This document shows, one piece after another, positions 42,740-51,534 of a DNA stretch of 64,000 nucleotides; positions within the stretch are counted from its first letter, which is position 1, and each line of letters starts with the position of its first letter. The position numbers were made by a program, and so were the translations under genes. The notes below the pieces were generated by a model. It was not told where the DNA came from and did not search any database. It saw only the letters and a program-made list of their open reading frames with translations. The stretch is from JBJHBP01 sp050485685 (GTDB lineage Bacteria > Pseudomonadota > Gammaproteobacteria > Steroidobacterales > Rariloculaceae). The DNA lies in contig JBJHBW010000012.1 of assembly GCA_050485685.1 (NCBI GenBank), positions 1 through 64,000 of the forward strand, in the 5' to 3' direction.

Positions 42740-43894
42740 ATGAGCAAGACATATCTCTTTACGTCCGAGTCGGTAGGTGAAGGCCATCCGGACAAGATGG
42801 CGGACCAGATTTCGGACGCGATCCTCGATGCCTTGATCGCGCAGGATCCACGCAGCCGTGTCGCTTGCGAGACGCTGACCAAGACCGGCCTGGTGCTGGT
42901 GGCCGGCGAGATTACGACCGGTGCGGCCATTGAGGTCGAAGACATCGTGCGCCAGGTCGTGCTGGATATCGGTTACACCAGCTCCGACATGGGTTTCGAC
43001 GGCGCCACCTGCGCCGTGCTGAATGGCCTTGGCAAGCAGTCCCAGGACATTGCACAGGGTGTGGATCGCAAGGCACCGGAAGAGCAGGGTGCGGGCGATC
43101 AGGGTCTGATGTTCGGTTACGCGACCAGCGAGACCGACAGCCTGATGCCGGCCCCGATCATCTACTCTCACAGGCTGGTTGAACAGCAGGCGAAGGTGCG
43201 CAAGGCCGGCAAGCTGCCCTGGCTGCGTCCGGACGCCAAGAGCCAGGTCACGTTCCGCTATGTGGATGACAAGCCCGTTGCCGTCGACGCGGTCGTGCTG
43301 TCGACCCAGCACAGCCCGGACATCTCGCAGAAAGACCTGACCGAAGCGGTAATGGAAGAGATCATCAAGCCCATCATTCCGGCGCAGTGGGTCAGCAAGG
43401 ACACCCGCTACCACATCAATCCTACCGGCCGCTTTGTCGTTGGCGGTCCCATGGGTGACTGCGGTCTTACCGGTCGCAAGATCATCGTCGATACTTACGG
43501 CGGCATGGCGCGTCACGGTGGTGGTGCGTTTTCGGGCAAGGATCCTTCCAAGGTCGACCGCTCCGCAGCATATGCGTGTCGCTATGTGGCCAAGAACGTG
43601 GTCGCTGCAGGCCTGGCCGATCGCTGCGAAATTCAGGTGTCGTATGCGATCGGCGTTGCCGAGCCCACCTCGGTCACCGTCGAGACCTTCGGTACCAACA
43701 AGGTGCCGGAAGAGCGGATCGGTGCGCTGGTGCGTGAGCATTTCGATCTGCGGCCATACGGCATCCTGAACATGCTTGACCTGCTGAAGCCGATCTACCG
43801 GCCCACCTCGGCTTACGGGCACTTCGGCCGCAATGAGCCGGGATTCACCTGGGAGCGTATCGACAAGGCTGAGGCACTGAAGGCGGGCGCCTGA
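42740..43894 (+). CDS. metK: S-adenosylmethionine synthetase
   Basis: Makes SAM from methionine and ATP. 384 residues, standard length. Motifs: FTSESVGEGHPDKMADQISD at the N-terminus, GAGDQGLMFGYA (ATP-binding loop) and GGGAFSGKDPSKVDRSAAY (P-loop-like phosphate site). The leader is GC-rich with an inverted GCGGCC/GGCCGC at 42676-42699, then a short repeat AATCAGATTCAGAATCAG. Followed 64 bp later by adenosine kinase. Confidence 0.97.
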   Translation: MSKTYLFTSESVGEGHPDKMADQISDAILDALIAQDPRSRVACETLTKTGLVLVAGEITTGAAIEVEDIVRQVVLDIGYTSSDMGFDGATCAVLNGLGKQSQDIAQGVDRKAPEEQGAGDQGLMFGYATSETDSLMPAPIIYSHRLVEQQAKVRKAGKLPWLRPDAKSQVTFRYVDDKPVAVDAVVLSTQHSPDISQKDLTEAVMEEIIKPIIPAQWVSKDTRYHINPTGRFVVGGPMGDCGLTGRKIIVDTYGGMARHGGGAFSGKDPSKVDRSAAYACRYVAKNVVAAGLADRCEIQVSYAIGVAEPTSVTVETFGTNKVPEERIGALVREHFDLRPYGILNMLDLLKPIYRPTSAYGHFGRNEPGFTWERIDKAEALKAGA

Positions 43895-43958
43895 GACAGG
43901 CCGCTATCGAAGCGCACTGAGCGGAACTGACACAGTACAGCGAAGGCAAGGGGAAAGA

Positions 43959-44897
43959 ATGACAGCTCTGATTTGTGGGTCCGTCGCCTATGACAACATC
44001 ATGGTGTTCGAGGACTCGTTCAAGAACCACATCCTCCCGGACAAGATCCACATTTTGAACGTCGCTTTCCTCGTGCCTGCGCTGCGCCGTGAGTTTGGTG
44101 GTTGCGCCACCAATATCGCCTACAACCTCAAGCTGCTGGGCGAGGATCCGGTGCCTATGGCAACGGTAGGGCAGGATTTCGAACCTTACCGGCAGTGGCT
44201 GCAGCAGTGCGGCATCCGTCAGGACCACATTCGCGTGCTGGATGATGTGTTCACTGCGCAGGCGTTCATCACCACGGACCTTGACGACAATCAGATCACC
44301 GCATTCCACCCCGGCGCGATGAACCGGGCCGAAGTCAACAAGGTTGCGGACGCCAGCGGCATCACGCTGGGCATGGTGTCACCTGATGGCCGTGCCGGCA
44401 TGATCGAACATGCGCAGCAGTTTGCCGCAGCCGGCATACCGTTCATCTTCGATCCGGGACAGGGAATGCCGATGTTCAACGGCGATGACCTGCGCCAGTT
44501 CGTAGAGCAGGCCACCTGGGTTACCGTGAACGACTATGAGTGGCAGTTGCTCAAGGATCGCACCGGGTGGGACGTTGCCGATGTGCGGCAGCGTGTGGAC
44601 GCCCTGATCGTCACCCGCGGCGGGGAGGGATCGCTGATCTACAGTCGTGATGGCGATTACGAAATCCCGGCAGCCAGTCCGCGCGCTGTCGAGGATCCGA
44701 CCGGTTGCGGTGATGCCTATCGTGCCGGCCTGCTCTACGGGCTGCTGCACAAGCTTGACTGGGAGACCACCGGCCGTATCGCCAGTCTGATGGGCGCCAT
44801 CAAGATCGAGTGCCACGGAACGCAGAACCATCGATTCACGCGTGACGAGTTCGCGGCACGTTTCAAGGCCAGTTTCGGACAGACTTTGGCGATCTGA
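43959..44897 (+). CDS. adoK: Adenosine kinase (PfkB family)
   Basis: 312 residues. Closely resembles the mycobacterial PfkB-type adenosine kinase from end to end (starting ICGSVAYDNIMVFEDSF, with HPGAMNRAE and WVTVNDYEWQLL). The catalytic signature is DPTGCGDAYRAGLL with the base Asp in GCGD. It phosphorylates adenosine to AMP, removing the product of AhcY and pulling that reaction forward. AAGGGGA precedes the ATG. The flanking metK and ahcY strongly support adenosine rather than a sugar as substrate. Confidence 0.88.
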   Translation: MTALICGSVAYDNIMVFEDSFKNHILPDKIHILNVAFLVPALRREFGGCATNIAYNLKLLGEDPVPMATVGQDFEPYRQWLQQCGIRQDHIRVLDDVFTAQAFITTDLDDNQITAFHPGAMNRAEVNKVADASGITLGMVSPDGRAGMIEHAQQFAAAGIPFIFDPGQGMPMFNGDDLRQFVEQATWVTVNDYEWQLLKDRTGWDVADVRQRVDALIVTRGGEGSLIYSRDGDYEIPAASPRAVEDPTGCGDAYRAGLLYGLLHKLDWETTGRIASLMGAIKIECHGTQNHRFTRDEFAARFKASFGQTLAI

Positions 44898-44962
44898 CTT
44901 TTCCGAGGCCGGGCATCTGATCAGCCGGCCGTTTCGAAGAACATTTTCAGGAGGTAAACACT

Positions 44963-46390
44963 ATGAGTACCAATCCACAGGTCGCGAGTTCGGCCAACCA
45001 GGACTTCTACGTCAAGGACCTGTCACAGGCGGCCTATGGCCGGCTGGAAATTGAACTGGCCGAGCATGAGATGCCCGGCCTGATGGCGACGCGCGAAGAG
45101 TTCGGACCGTCGCAGCCGCTGAAGGGCGCGCGCATCACCGGTTCGCTGCACATGACGATTCAGACTGCGGTGCTGATCGAGACCCTGCAGGCGCTGGGCG
45201 CGGAAATCCGCTGGGCCAGCTGCAACGTGTTCTCCACGCAGGACCACGCCGCCGCCGCCATCGCCGCCACGGGTACACCGGTGTTCGCCTACAAGGGCGA
45301 GACGCTGGAAGAGTACTGGGAGTTCATCGATCGCACGCTGGACTGGGGCAATGGCCAGGGTCCGAACATGATTCTCGACGATGGCGGTGACGCGACGCTG
45401 TTCGTGCATCTGGGCTACAAGGCCGAGAAGGATGCGTCCGTGCTGGACAAGACGCCGGAAAGCGAAGAGGAGAAAATCCTGCTGGCGCAGCTGAAGAAGT
45501 CTCTCGCCAGGGACAATCAGCGCTTCCATCGTATGGCGAAGGAAATTCGTGGCGTGTCCGAGGAGACCACCACCGGTGTGCATCGCCTGTACCAGATGTT
45601 CAAGCGTGGCGAACTGCTGTTCCCGGCCATCAACGTCAACGACTCGGTGACCAAGTCGAAATTCGACAATCTCTATGGTTGCCGCCACTCGCTGGTGGAC
45701 GGCATCATGCGTGCTACCGACCTGATGCTGGCCGGCAAGACTGCGGTGGTCGCAGGTTACGGCGACGTGGGCAAGGGTTCGGCGCAGTCGCTGCGCGCCC
45801 AGTCGGCGAAAGTCATCGTGACCGAGGTCGATCCCATCTGCGCGCTGCAGGCGGCCATGGAAGGCTATGACGTTCGTACCATGGAAGAAGCCTGCAAGAT
45901 CGGTGACGTGTTCGTGACCACCACCGGTTGTGTGGACGTGATCACCGAAGAGCACATGCTGCAGATGAAGAATAACGCCGTGGTCTGTAACATCGGGCAT
46001 TTCGACAACGAGATCCAGATCGAGAAACTGCGCAAGTACGAGTGGACTGAGATCAAGCCGCAGGTGCACAAGATCACCTTCCCCAGCGGTCGCAGCATCA
46101 TCATGCTGGCCGAAGGGCGGCTGGTGAACCTGGGTTGTGCGACAGGCCACCCCAGCTTCGTCATGTCCAGCAGCTTCACCAACCAGACACTGGCGCAGAT
46201 CGAGCTGTTCACGAAGGCGGACGAGTATCCGCTGGGTGTGCACGTGCTGCCCAAGCATCTGGACGAGAAGGTGGCCCGGCTGCATCTGGCCAACCTCGGC
46301 GTGAAGCTCGAGAAGCTGAGCACGAAGCAGGCGGACTACCTTGGTGTACCGGTGGAAGGTCCGTACAAGCCGGATCACTACCGCTACTGA
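44963..46390 (+). CDS. ahcY: Adenosylhomocysteinase
   Basis: Reversible NAD-dependent hydrolysis of S-adenosylhomocysteine to adenosine and homocysteine. 475 residues, the longer bacterial form. N-terminal substrate region MTIQTAVLIETLQALGAEIR and NAD-binding VVAGYGDVGKGSAQSLRAQ are intact; the end KPDHYRY is the usual carboxyl terminus. CAGGAGG 8 nt before the ATG is a near-perfect ribosome-binding site, suggesting high expression. An intrinsic terminator-like hairpin follows at 46441. Confidence 0.97.
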   Translation: MSTNPQVASSANQDFYVKDLSQAAYGRLEIELAEHEMPGLMATREEFGPSQPLKGARITGSLHMTIQTAVLIETLQALGAEIRWASCNVFSTQDHAAAAIAATGTPVFAYKGETLEEYWEFIDRTLDWGNGQGPNMILDDGGDATLFVHLGYKAEKDASVLDKTPESEEEKILLAQLKKSLARDNQRFHRMAKEIRGVSEETTTGVHRLYQMFKRGELLFPAINVNDSVTKSKFDNLYGCRHSLVDGIMRATDLMLAGKTAVVAGYGDVGKGSAQSLRAQSAKVIVTEVDPICALQAAMEGYDVRTMEEACKIGDVFVTTTGCVDVITEEHMLQMKNNAVVCNIGHFDNEIQIEKLRKYEWTEIKPQVHKITFPSGRSIIMLAEGRLVNLGCATGHPSFVMSSSFTNQTLAQIELFTKADEYPLGVHVLPKHLDEKVARLHLANLGVKLEKLSTKQADYLGVPVEGPYKPDHYRY

Positions 46391-46440
46391 GTGACTGTTA
46401 GTGAGGTACCCTTACTGATAGCTTGCGAGGGATGAGAAAT

Positions 46441-46502
46441 ACCCGGTTCGCCGGCTGTGCAGGGCATGTGGAATGCGCCTGCATGGCCGGTAGCCGGGTT
46501 TT
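46441..46502 (+). terminator. Probable terminator of ahcY
   Basis: ACCCGG at 46441 pairs with CCGGGT ending at 46499, with internal CCGGC/GCCGG and TGCAGG/CCTGCA pairing, followed by TTTT. The long imperfect stem with a short T-run sits 50 bp after the ahcY stop. Confidence 0.5.
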
Positions 46503-46514
46503 CAGCGGTTGAGG

Positions 46515-46555
46515 GTGTCCCGGAAGCAGCGCCGCGCGTGCTGCTTCCGGGACAC
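46515..46555. repeat. Perfect 16-bp inverted repeat
   Basis: GTGTCCCGGAAGCAGC, a 9-nt loop GCCGCGCGT, then the exact complement GCTGCTTCCGGGACAC. No T-run follows. It is among the longest perfect hairpins noticed in the window. Confidence 0.75.
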
Positions 46556-46556
46556 T

Positions 46557-46581
46557 CGCACGGCGCGGCGACAGCCGTGCG
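46557..46581. repeat. Perfect 8-bp inverted repeat
   Basis: CGCACGGC, 9-nt loop, GCCGTGCG. It starts one base after the previous hairpin and also has a 9-nt loop. Confidence 0.6.
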
Positions 46582-46699
46582 CGAGACTCCAGGGAAGAAT
46601 ACAAGGATGCAAGGATTCAAGGTGCCCCTGATCGCGACTGTTTCAGCCGCGCACGGGGACGCATCCAGGTCGGGATTACTCTATTGAGGAAGTGCAGGA

Positions 46700-48382
46700 A
46701 TGAATGACGATATCACGATAGCCCGGGCCGCCAAGCTCGAGGAAATCACCACGCTGGCCAAGACCCGTCTTGGCATCGACGCCACGGATCTCGAGCCTTA
46801 CGGTCACCACAAGGCCAAGCTGACTTCCGGTCTGCTGAAGAAGCTGGAAGGCAGACCCGACGGCAAGCTGATCCTGGTGACTGCGATCACGCCGACACCG
46901 GCCGGTGAGGGTAAGACCACGACGACCATTGGTCTGGCCGATGCGCTGAACAAGATCGGAAGGAAGTCGCTGATCTGCATTCGTGAGCCGTCATTGGGTC
47001 CGTGCTTCGGTGCCAAGGGTGGCGGTGCCGGCGGTGGCTATGCGCAGGTCGCACCGATGGAAGACATCAACCTGCACTTCACCGGTGATTTTCACGCTGT
47101 CGCCGCGGCGCACAATCTGCTGGCTGCGCTGATAGACAACCACCTGCACTTCGGCAATGCATCCGGGCTGGATGTGCGCCGCATCACCTGGCGCCGCGTC
47201 CTGGACGTCAATGACCGTTCGCTGCGCAATATCGCGGTCGGCATGGGTGGTCCCACGCATGGCGTGCCACGCGAAACCGGTTTCGACATCGTCGCCGCGT
47301 CGGAGATCATGGCCATACTGTGCCTGTCCACGTCGCTGAACGACATGCGTGAGCGCTTCAGCAGGATCATCATTGGTTACACACGCGAACAGAAGGCGGT
47401 GACCGCGGGCGATATCAACGCGCAAGGCCCGATGACCGTGCTGATGAAAGATGCGATCAAGCCCAACCTGGTACAGACCCTGGGTCAGACGCCGGCCATT
47501 GTGCATGGCGGTCCGTTCGCGAATATCGCTCACGGCTGCAACTCGGCCATGGCCACCCGCGCCGGTCTGAAGCTGGCGGATTACGTTGTGACGGAAGCGG
47601 GCTTTGGCGCCGATCTGGGTGCAGAGAAGTTCGTCGACATCAAGTGCCGCAAGACCGGACTTCGTCCGTCCATGGTGGTGCTGGTGGCAACCATTCGCGC
47701 GCTGAAGTATCAGGGCGGGGTCGCGCTGGCCGATCTCAACAACGAGAACACCGACGCGCTGTCGCGCGGCGTTGTGAACCTGGAGCGCCATGTCAGGAAC
47801 GTTCAGGAACACTACGGCATGCCGGTGGTGGTGGCGCTGAACCGTTTCCATTCCGATACCGACCGCGAGATCAAGGTGGTACAGGATCACCTCGCCAAGT
47901 ACGGCGTGAAGGCTGTCGCTGCGACCCACTTCAAGGACGGTGGCGCTGGCGCGGTGGATCTGGCCGAGACCGTGGTCGCGGAGATCGAGAACCAGAAGCA
48001 GGCACCTGAGCTGAAGTTCGTCTACGACGACAGCGATTCGCTGTGGACCAAGCTCGAGAAGGTGGCGAAGAAGATCTATGGTGCGTCCGAGGTCGTCGCC
48101 GATGCGCCGGTTCGCAAGAAGATCGAACGGTTCGAGAAGGACGGTTATGGCGAATTCCCGATCTGTATCGCCAAGACCCAGTATTCATTCTCCACCGACC
48201 CGACTGCACTGGGCGCGCCCAGCGGGCATACCTTCAAGGTGCGTGACGTCTATCTGTCTTCCGGCGCAGGATTCATGGTCGCGCTCAGCGGTGACCTGAT
48301 GACCATGCCGGGGCTGCCGCGCAAGCCCGCAGCCGACAATATCGACATCGACGAAAACGGTGAGATTGTCGGACTGAGCTGA
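46700..48382 (+). CDS. fhs: Formate-tetrahydrofolate ligase
   Basis: ATP-dependent synthesis of 10-formyl-THF from formate. 560 residues, normal. The ATP-binding loop is TPTPAGEGKTTTTIGL, and the family signatures AKGGGAGGGYAQVAP and FVDIKCRKTGLRPS are present. It links formate to the one-carbon pool used by the MTHFR-like and MetE-like enzymes nearby; the folD that would bridge them is not in the window. A strong terminator follows. Confidence 0.97.
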   Translation: MNDDITIARAAKLEEITTLAKTRLGIDATDLEPYGHHKAKLTSGLLKKLEGRPDGKLILVTAITPTPAGEGKTTTTIGLADALNKIGRKSLICIREPSLGPCFGAKGGGAGGGYAQVAPMEDINLHFTGDFHAVAAAHNLLAALIDNHLHFGNASGLDVRRITWRRVLDVNDRSLRNIAVGMGGPTHGVPRETGFDIVAASEIMAILCLSTSLNDMRERFSRIIIGYTREQKAVTAGDINAQGPMTVLMKDAIKPNLVQTLGQTPAIVHGGPFANIAHGCNSAMATRAGLKLADYVVTEAGFGADLGAEKFVDIKCRKTGLRPSMVVLVATIRALKYQGGVALADLNNENTDALSRGVVNLERHVRNVQEHYGMPVVVALNRFHSDTDREIKVVQDHLAKYGVKAVAATHFKDGGAGAVDLAETVVAEIENQKQAPELKFVYDDSDSLWTKLEKVAKKIYGASEVVADAPVRKKIERFEKDGYGEFPICIAKTQYSFSTDPTALGAPSGHTFKVRDVYLSSGAGFMVALSGDLMTMPGLPRKPAADNIDIDENGEIVGLS

Positions 48383-48470
48383 TCCGGCGCCTGCGTCTGA
48401 GCCGGTCTGCCACGAGGGGGCGTCAGCTCCCTGGCACGATCGGCGCAGACATGGTGACGGTGAAGAAAAG

Positions 48471-48511
48471 AAAAAGGCGCGATCCGTGAGTTGCGGATCG
48501 CGCCTTTTTTT
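48471..48511. terminator. Strong bidirectional intrinsic terminator
   Basis: GGCGCGATCCG (48476-48486), loop TGAGTTG, CGGATCGCGCC (48494-48504), flanked by A5 and T7. It lies between the convergent fhs and MetE-like genes and can end transcription in both directions. Confidence 0.92.
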
Positions 48512-48576
48512 CTGAGTGGCGGGTCTACTGTCTATTAAACGACCTGCCGGTCTTCATGTGCCGTGTAGCCTTTCCG

Positions 48577-49698
48577 TCAGCCGGCGATTTCCTTGCGGAC
48601 GATAGCCGCTGCCTCGGCCATCGCCGACAGCTTCAGCTTTGCCACCATGCGCGCCTGTGGCTTCAGACCGCAGTCGGTGCTGAGTGTGAGCTGGTCGGGT
48701 GACAGATACTTCAGTGCCGTGCGTATGCGGTCCGCGATCAGCTGAGGCGTTTCGACCATGTTCGTTCGCACGTCCAGCACACCGACCTGCACGCTCTTGT
48801 CTTTCGGGCAGTTCTTCAGAAAGTCTATGCCGGCCATGTCACGGTTGGCGTAGTCGAGCACAAACTCGTCGATTCCCGCCGTGTTCCAGTAATGGGGCAG
48901 CACGGTCTGGTAACCCTCAGGGAAGCTGCCGCTGAGAATGTCGTTGCCCCAGGCATTGCCGAAGCAGAAATGCCAGCCGATTTTTGCGTCCACGCCGTCG
49001 CACATCATCTCTATGCTTTCGCGTATCCACTTGTAGTCGTCCTCGTTGCCTGTGAACAGCGGCAACCAGGCGCCCAGGTCTTCGATCTGCAGGTATTTCG
49101 CGCCGAGCTTGACCAGATCTTTCATTTCCTTGTTGAAGATCGGCACCAGCGCAAAGGTCAGATCCTTGGGCGACTTGTAGTGCGAGTTCTGATCGAAATA
49201 GACGTGCCAGGCGAGGTTTGAGGGACCCGCGCCAATCGACACCTTGACCGGTACGTGCGCGTGCTTGCTGGCGATCTGATACAGGTCGGGCCAGCGGAGA
49301 GTGTCGGGACTCTTGTCCACCGGGCCGTTGTTGATGACGCCGCCCCAGTCATCGAGGAAGGTCTTGCCGGCACTGGGACCCTGGCCGATCATCGACGGGT
49401 GTGGATTGCGGCTGGGCTCGAAGCCTGGAATACGCTCGTACAGATACCAGCAGAAAGAGCCGATGACGCCGACATATTCGTCGTACCACATGTTGCCGTC
49501 CGTGACGATATCCAGGCCCGCCTCTTCCTGGTCACGAATCACGGATGCGACGGCATCGTCATAGGCTTCTTCGTGCGCGACTTCCTTGAAAGCGACGCGC
49601 ACGTCGCGACCGAGGAGCTGGTGCTTGAACCAGTGCGGTCTCGGATACGAGCCGACCATTGTCGTTGGAAGCAGGGTATCGACGATCTTCGTTGGCAT
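48577..49698 (-). CDS. Cobalamin-independent methionine synthase catalytic-domain protein (MetE C-terminal-like)
   Basis: 373 residues, corresponding only to the C-terminal catalytic barrel of MetE (full MetE is about 750). Zinc ligands appear conserved: His-x-Cys in IGWHFCFGN, and the last Cys in LSTDCGLKPQAR. The N-terminal TTMVGSYPRPHWFK is the usual start of the barrel. Stand-alone barrels of this kind include folate-independent enzymes that take methyl groups from other donors, so methionine synthesis is likely but the methyl donor is open. GAGGAGAGGAC precedes the ATG. It converges on fhs. Confidence 0.82.
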   Translation of the reverse strand: MPTKIVDTLLPTTMVGSYPRPHWFKHQLLGRDVRVAFKEVAHEEAYDDAVASVIRDQEEAGLDIVTDGNMWYDEYVGVIGSFCWYLYERIPGFEPSRNPHPSMIGQGPSAGKTFLDDWGGVINNGPVDKSPDTLRWPDLYQIASKHAHVPVKVSIGAGPSNLAWHVYFDQNSHYKSPKDLTFALVPIFNKEMKDLVKLGAKYLQIEDLGAWLPLFTGNEDDYKWIRESIEMMCDGVDAKIGWHFCFGNAWGNDILSGSFPEGYQTVLPHYWNTAGIDEFVLDYANRDMAGIDFLKNCPKDKSVQVGVLDVRTNMVETPQLIADRIRTALKYLSPDQLTLSTDCGLKPQARMVAKLKLSAMAEAAAIVRKEIAG

Positions 49699-49713
49699 TC
49701 TGTCCTCTCCTCG

Positions 49714-49728
49714 GATAATTTACTTATC
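49714..49728. promoter_or_regulatory. Inverted repeat upstream of the MetE-like gene
   Basis: GATAA-TTTAC-TTATC lies 16-30 bp upstream of the start codon, in an AT-rich leader. It could be an operator. It does not resemble the MetJ (AGACGTCT) or MetR (TGAA-N5-TTCA) sites. Confidence 0.35.
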
Positions 49729-49805
49729 TTTGTGGGATTCTTACGTCCCTATTCGTCCGAGTATAGCTAACGGGGCGAATCCGGGGTAGGGCGCGACAGG
49801 GAGTC

Positions 49806-50306
49806 ATGAACAGGTTCACTACACTGGGTTGTCCATTGCTGCTGCTGCTCGGAGCTTGTGCTGATGAGTGGACGCCGCCTGCCGACAATTCTGTTATTCA
49901 TGCCGACTGGATGTTCGTCAGCCGCGATGGACTGCCTTCCGTTACCGCAGATTCGGCGATTGAGGCCGGGCGGTATCTGGCGGTGGTGGCTCGCTGCAAT
50001 GAGTGCCATACAGAATCATGGGGTGCACAGTCGGTACTGGCCGAGTCGGAATGGCTGACCGGGTCGGCGACCGGCTTTGAAGGACCATGGGGTGTGACGT
50101 TCGCTTCCAATCTGCGACTTCTCGCGGCGGAGTGGACCGAAGACGAGTGGGCGGAGACCCTGCGCACCAGAAAGCAGGAGCAGCCCATGCCGTGGCTGGC
50201 CGTCAATGTCATGTCCGACAAGGATGCCCGTGCGCTGTATCGCTTCATTGATCATCTCGGCCCGGCCGGTGATCCTTCGCCGGTTGCGATTCCGTCGGAC
50301 GAATAA
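49806..50306 (+). CDS. Lipoprotein c-type cytochrome
   Basis: 166 residues. Lipobox LLLLGAC with Cys18, then one haem motif CNECH (Cys64, Cys67, His68) and a possible distal Met in QPMPWLAVNVM. A single-haem cytochrome tethered in the periplasm, carrying electrons at the inner or outer membrane. Convergent with the flavodoxin reductase-like gene at 50319. The partner oxidoreductase cannot be identified from this gene alone. Confidence 0.8.
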   Translation: MNRFTTLGCPLLLLLGACADEWTPPADNSVIHADWMFVSRDGLPSVTADSAIEAGRYLAVVARCNECHTESWGAQSVLAESEWLTGSATGFEGPWGVTFASNLRLLAAEWTEDEWAETLRTRKQEQPMPWLAVNVMSDKDARALYRFIDHLGPAGDPSPVAIPSDE

Positions 50307-50318
50307 CCGCTCGCACCG

Positions 50319-51332
50319 TCAGTAGACTTCCACCAGGCAACGTGTGGAGGTGCGTACCGCCTGATGCAGCAGCGGTGCGGTATCAGCGCTGTCGGCATCC
50401 CCCGGTCGCCTGTCCTTGCGTGTGAAGTAGGCCTGGCCCAGCCCGTGCCTGTCCAGAACGCCGAATACACCGGCTTCCATACCGGCGATGCCGCACAGAT
50501 AGAGCAGGGTGCGTTCACCTGCCAGCAGCGGTTCGAACGTCTCCATCTCTTCTTCCAGAACCTGATGCACGTAGCGGCCGCGGTTGCGGGACTGAAGCGG
50601 TTCGCGACTGATCGCGGTGTGGTAACGGAAGTTGTCGTGTTCCTTCTGCAGGGCCAGGAACTCGCGGTGGTACAGCAGGTCCGTCGTATACGGACTGCCG
50701 GCGATCAGGTGAATACGGCTGGTGACCGTTCCTGTGACGGCCTGCAGCAGTTCCCTGACCATGCCCCTGAACGGCGCGATGCCGGTGCCGGTCGCAACGA
50801 ACACATAGTCGTGTGCATTGCGATCCACTGGCAGCAGGAAACGTTTGCCGTTCGGCCCGCTGACCATGACCTCATCGCCTGCCCGCAGTCCGCAGAGAAA
50901 GTTGCTGCACAGGCCGAGAAACAGGCGGTACTCGGCCACCGAAGCCACGGACGCTGCGCCTGGCGACCAGTCATTGCTGCGTGCCGAGCCTGATGGCGGA
51001 CGCCACTCGTCGATCACGCGCTTGGTCGTCGTTGCGATATGGTGGCCTGAGCCGTCCTCGCCCCATGAAGGGCATGCCAGCGAATAGAGTCTGACCTTGT
51101 GCGCCTTGCCGCGGGCGTCCCTGCCGGGCGGGATCACCCCGAATGCCTGCCCCGCGTGCAGCCGTCCGGCAAGCGGCGTGTCGCCGACGTCGATGACGGT
51201 ATGACGCACGAAGCTTGCGGACTTGCCGTTCATGCACAGGTCATTGGATACCACCCGTGCGATGACCGGCTGTGCCGGCGACACGAGATTCATCTCCACT
51301 TCGGGGAACTGCGGCGCACCCGATTCGCTCAT
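50319..51332 (-). CDS. Ferredoxin-NADP reductase family flavoprotein
   Basis: 337 residues with FAD and NAD(P) domains of the plant-type FNR family. FAD-binding KVRLYSLACPS, the glycine-rich NADP loop VFVATGTGIAPFRGMVREL and the C-terminal LLYLCGIAGMEAGVF are recognisable. It moves electrons between NADPH and ferredoxin. ATG 51332 with GGGAG upstream is preferred to the frame start at 51413. Two ferredoxins and a ferredoxin-linked 2-oxoacid oxidoreductase lie 2-6 kb away, which gives it a natural partner set. Confidence 0.85.
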   Translation of the reverse strand: MSESGAPQFPEVEMNLVSPAQPVIARVVSNDLCMNGKSASFVRHTVIDVGDTPLAGRLHAGQAFGVIPPGRDARGKAHKVRLYSLACPSWGEDGSGHHIATTTKRVIDEWRPPSGSARSNDWSPGAASVASVAEYRLFLGLCSNFLCGLRAGDEVMVSGPNGKRFLLPVDRNAHDYVFVATGTGIAPFRGMVRELLQAVTGTVTSRIHLIAGSPYTTDLLYHREFLALQKEHDNFRYHTAISREPLQSRNRGRYVHQVLEEEMETFEPLLAGERTLLYLCGIAGMEAGVFGVLDRHGLGQAYFTRKDRRPGDADSADTAPLLHQAVRTSTRCLVEVY

Positions 51333-51534
51333 TGCGCTCCCGGCCATACAGGATTCGGAAGGGGAAGGCCCGCGTACGATGCTAGAATCCCCGCCGTGAT
51401 GGCTACGATACATGGCGCTTCAGATACAGACAAACGGCTCGCAGCGGGTGCCGGAGGGCACGCTTGTCTGTCTTCAGCCGGACATTCGCGCCGCTTGCAC
51501 AGCGCTGTCTGCGTCCAAAAGGACTGAATCGGTC

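Larger units (their letters stand above)
46391..46699. other. Intergenic region ahcY to fhs
   Basis: 309 bases without a gene, carrying three consecutive strong stem-loops (46441-46502, 46515-46555, 46557-46581, listed separately). The last 110 bases hold the fhs leader with AGGAA ahead of the ATG. Confidence 0.5.

Noticed and set aside
45023..46378. Reverse-strand 451-codon open frame opposite ahcY
   Set aside because: Mirror frame of a highly conserved gene; no start signal or domain.
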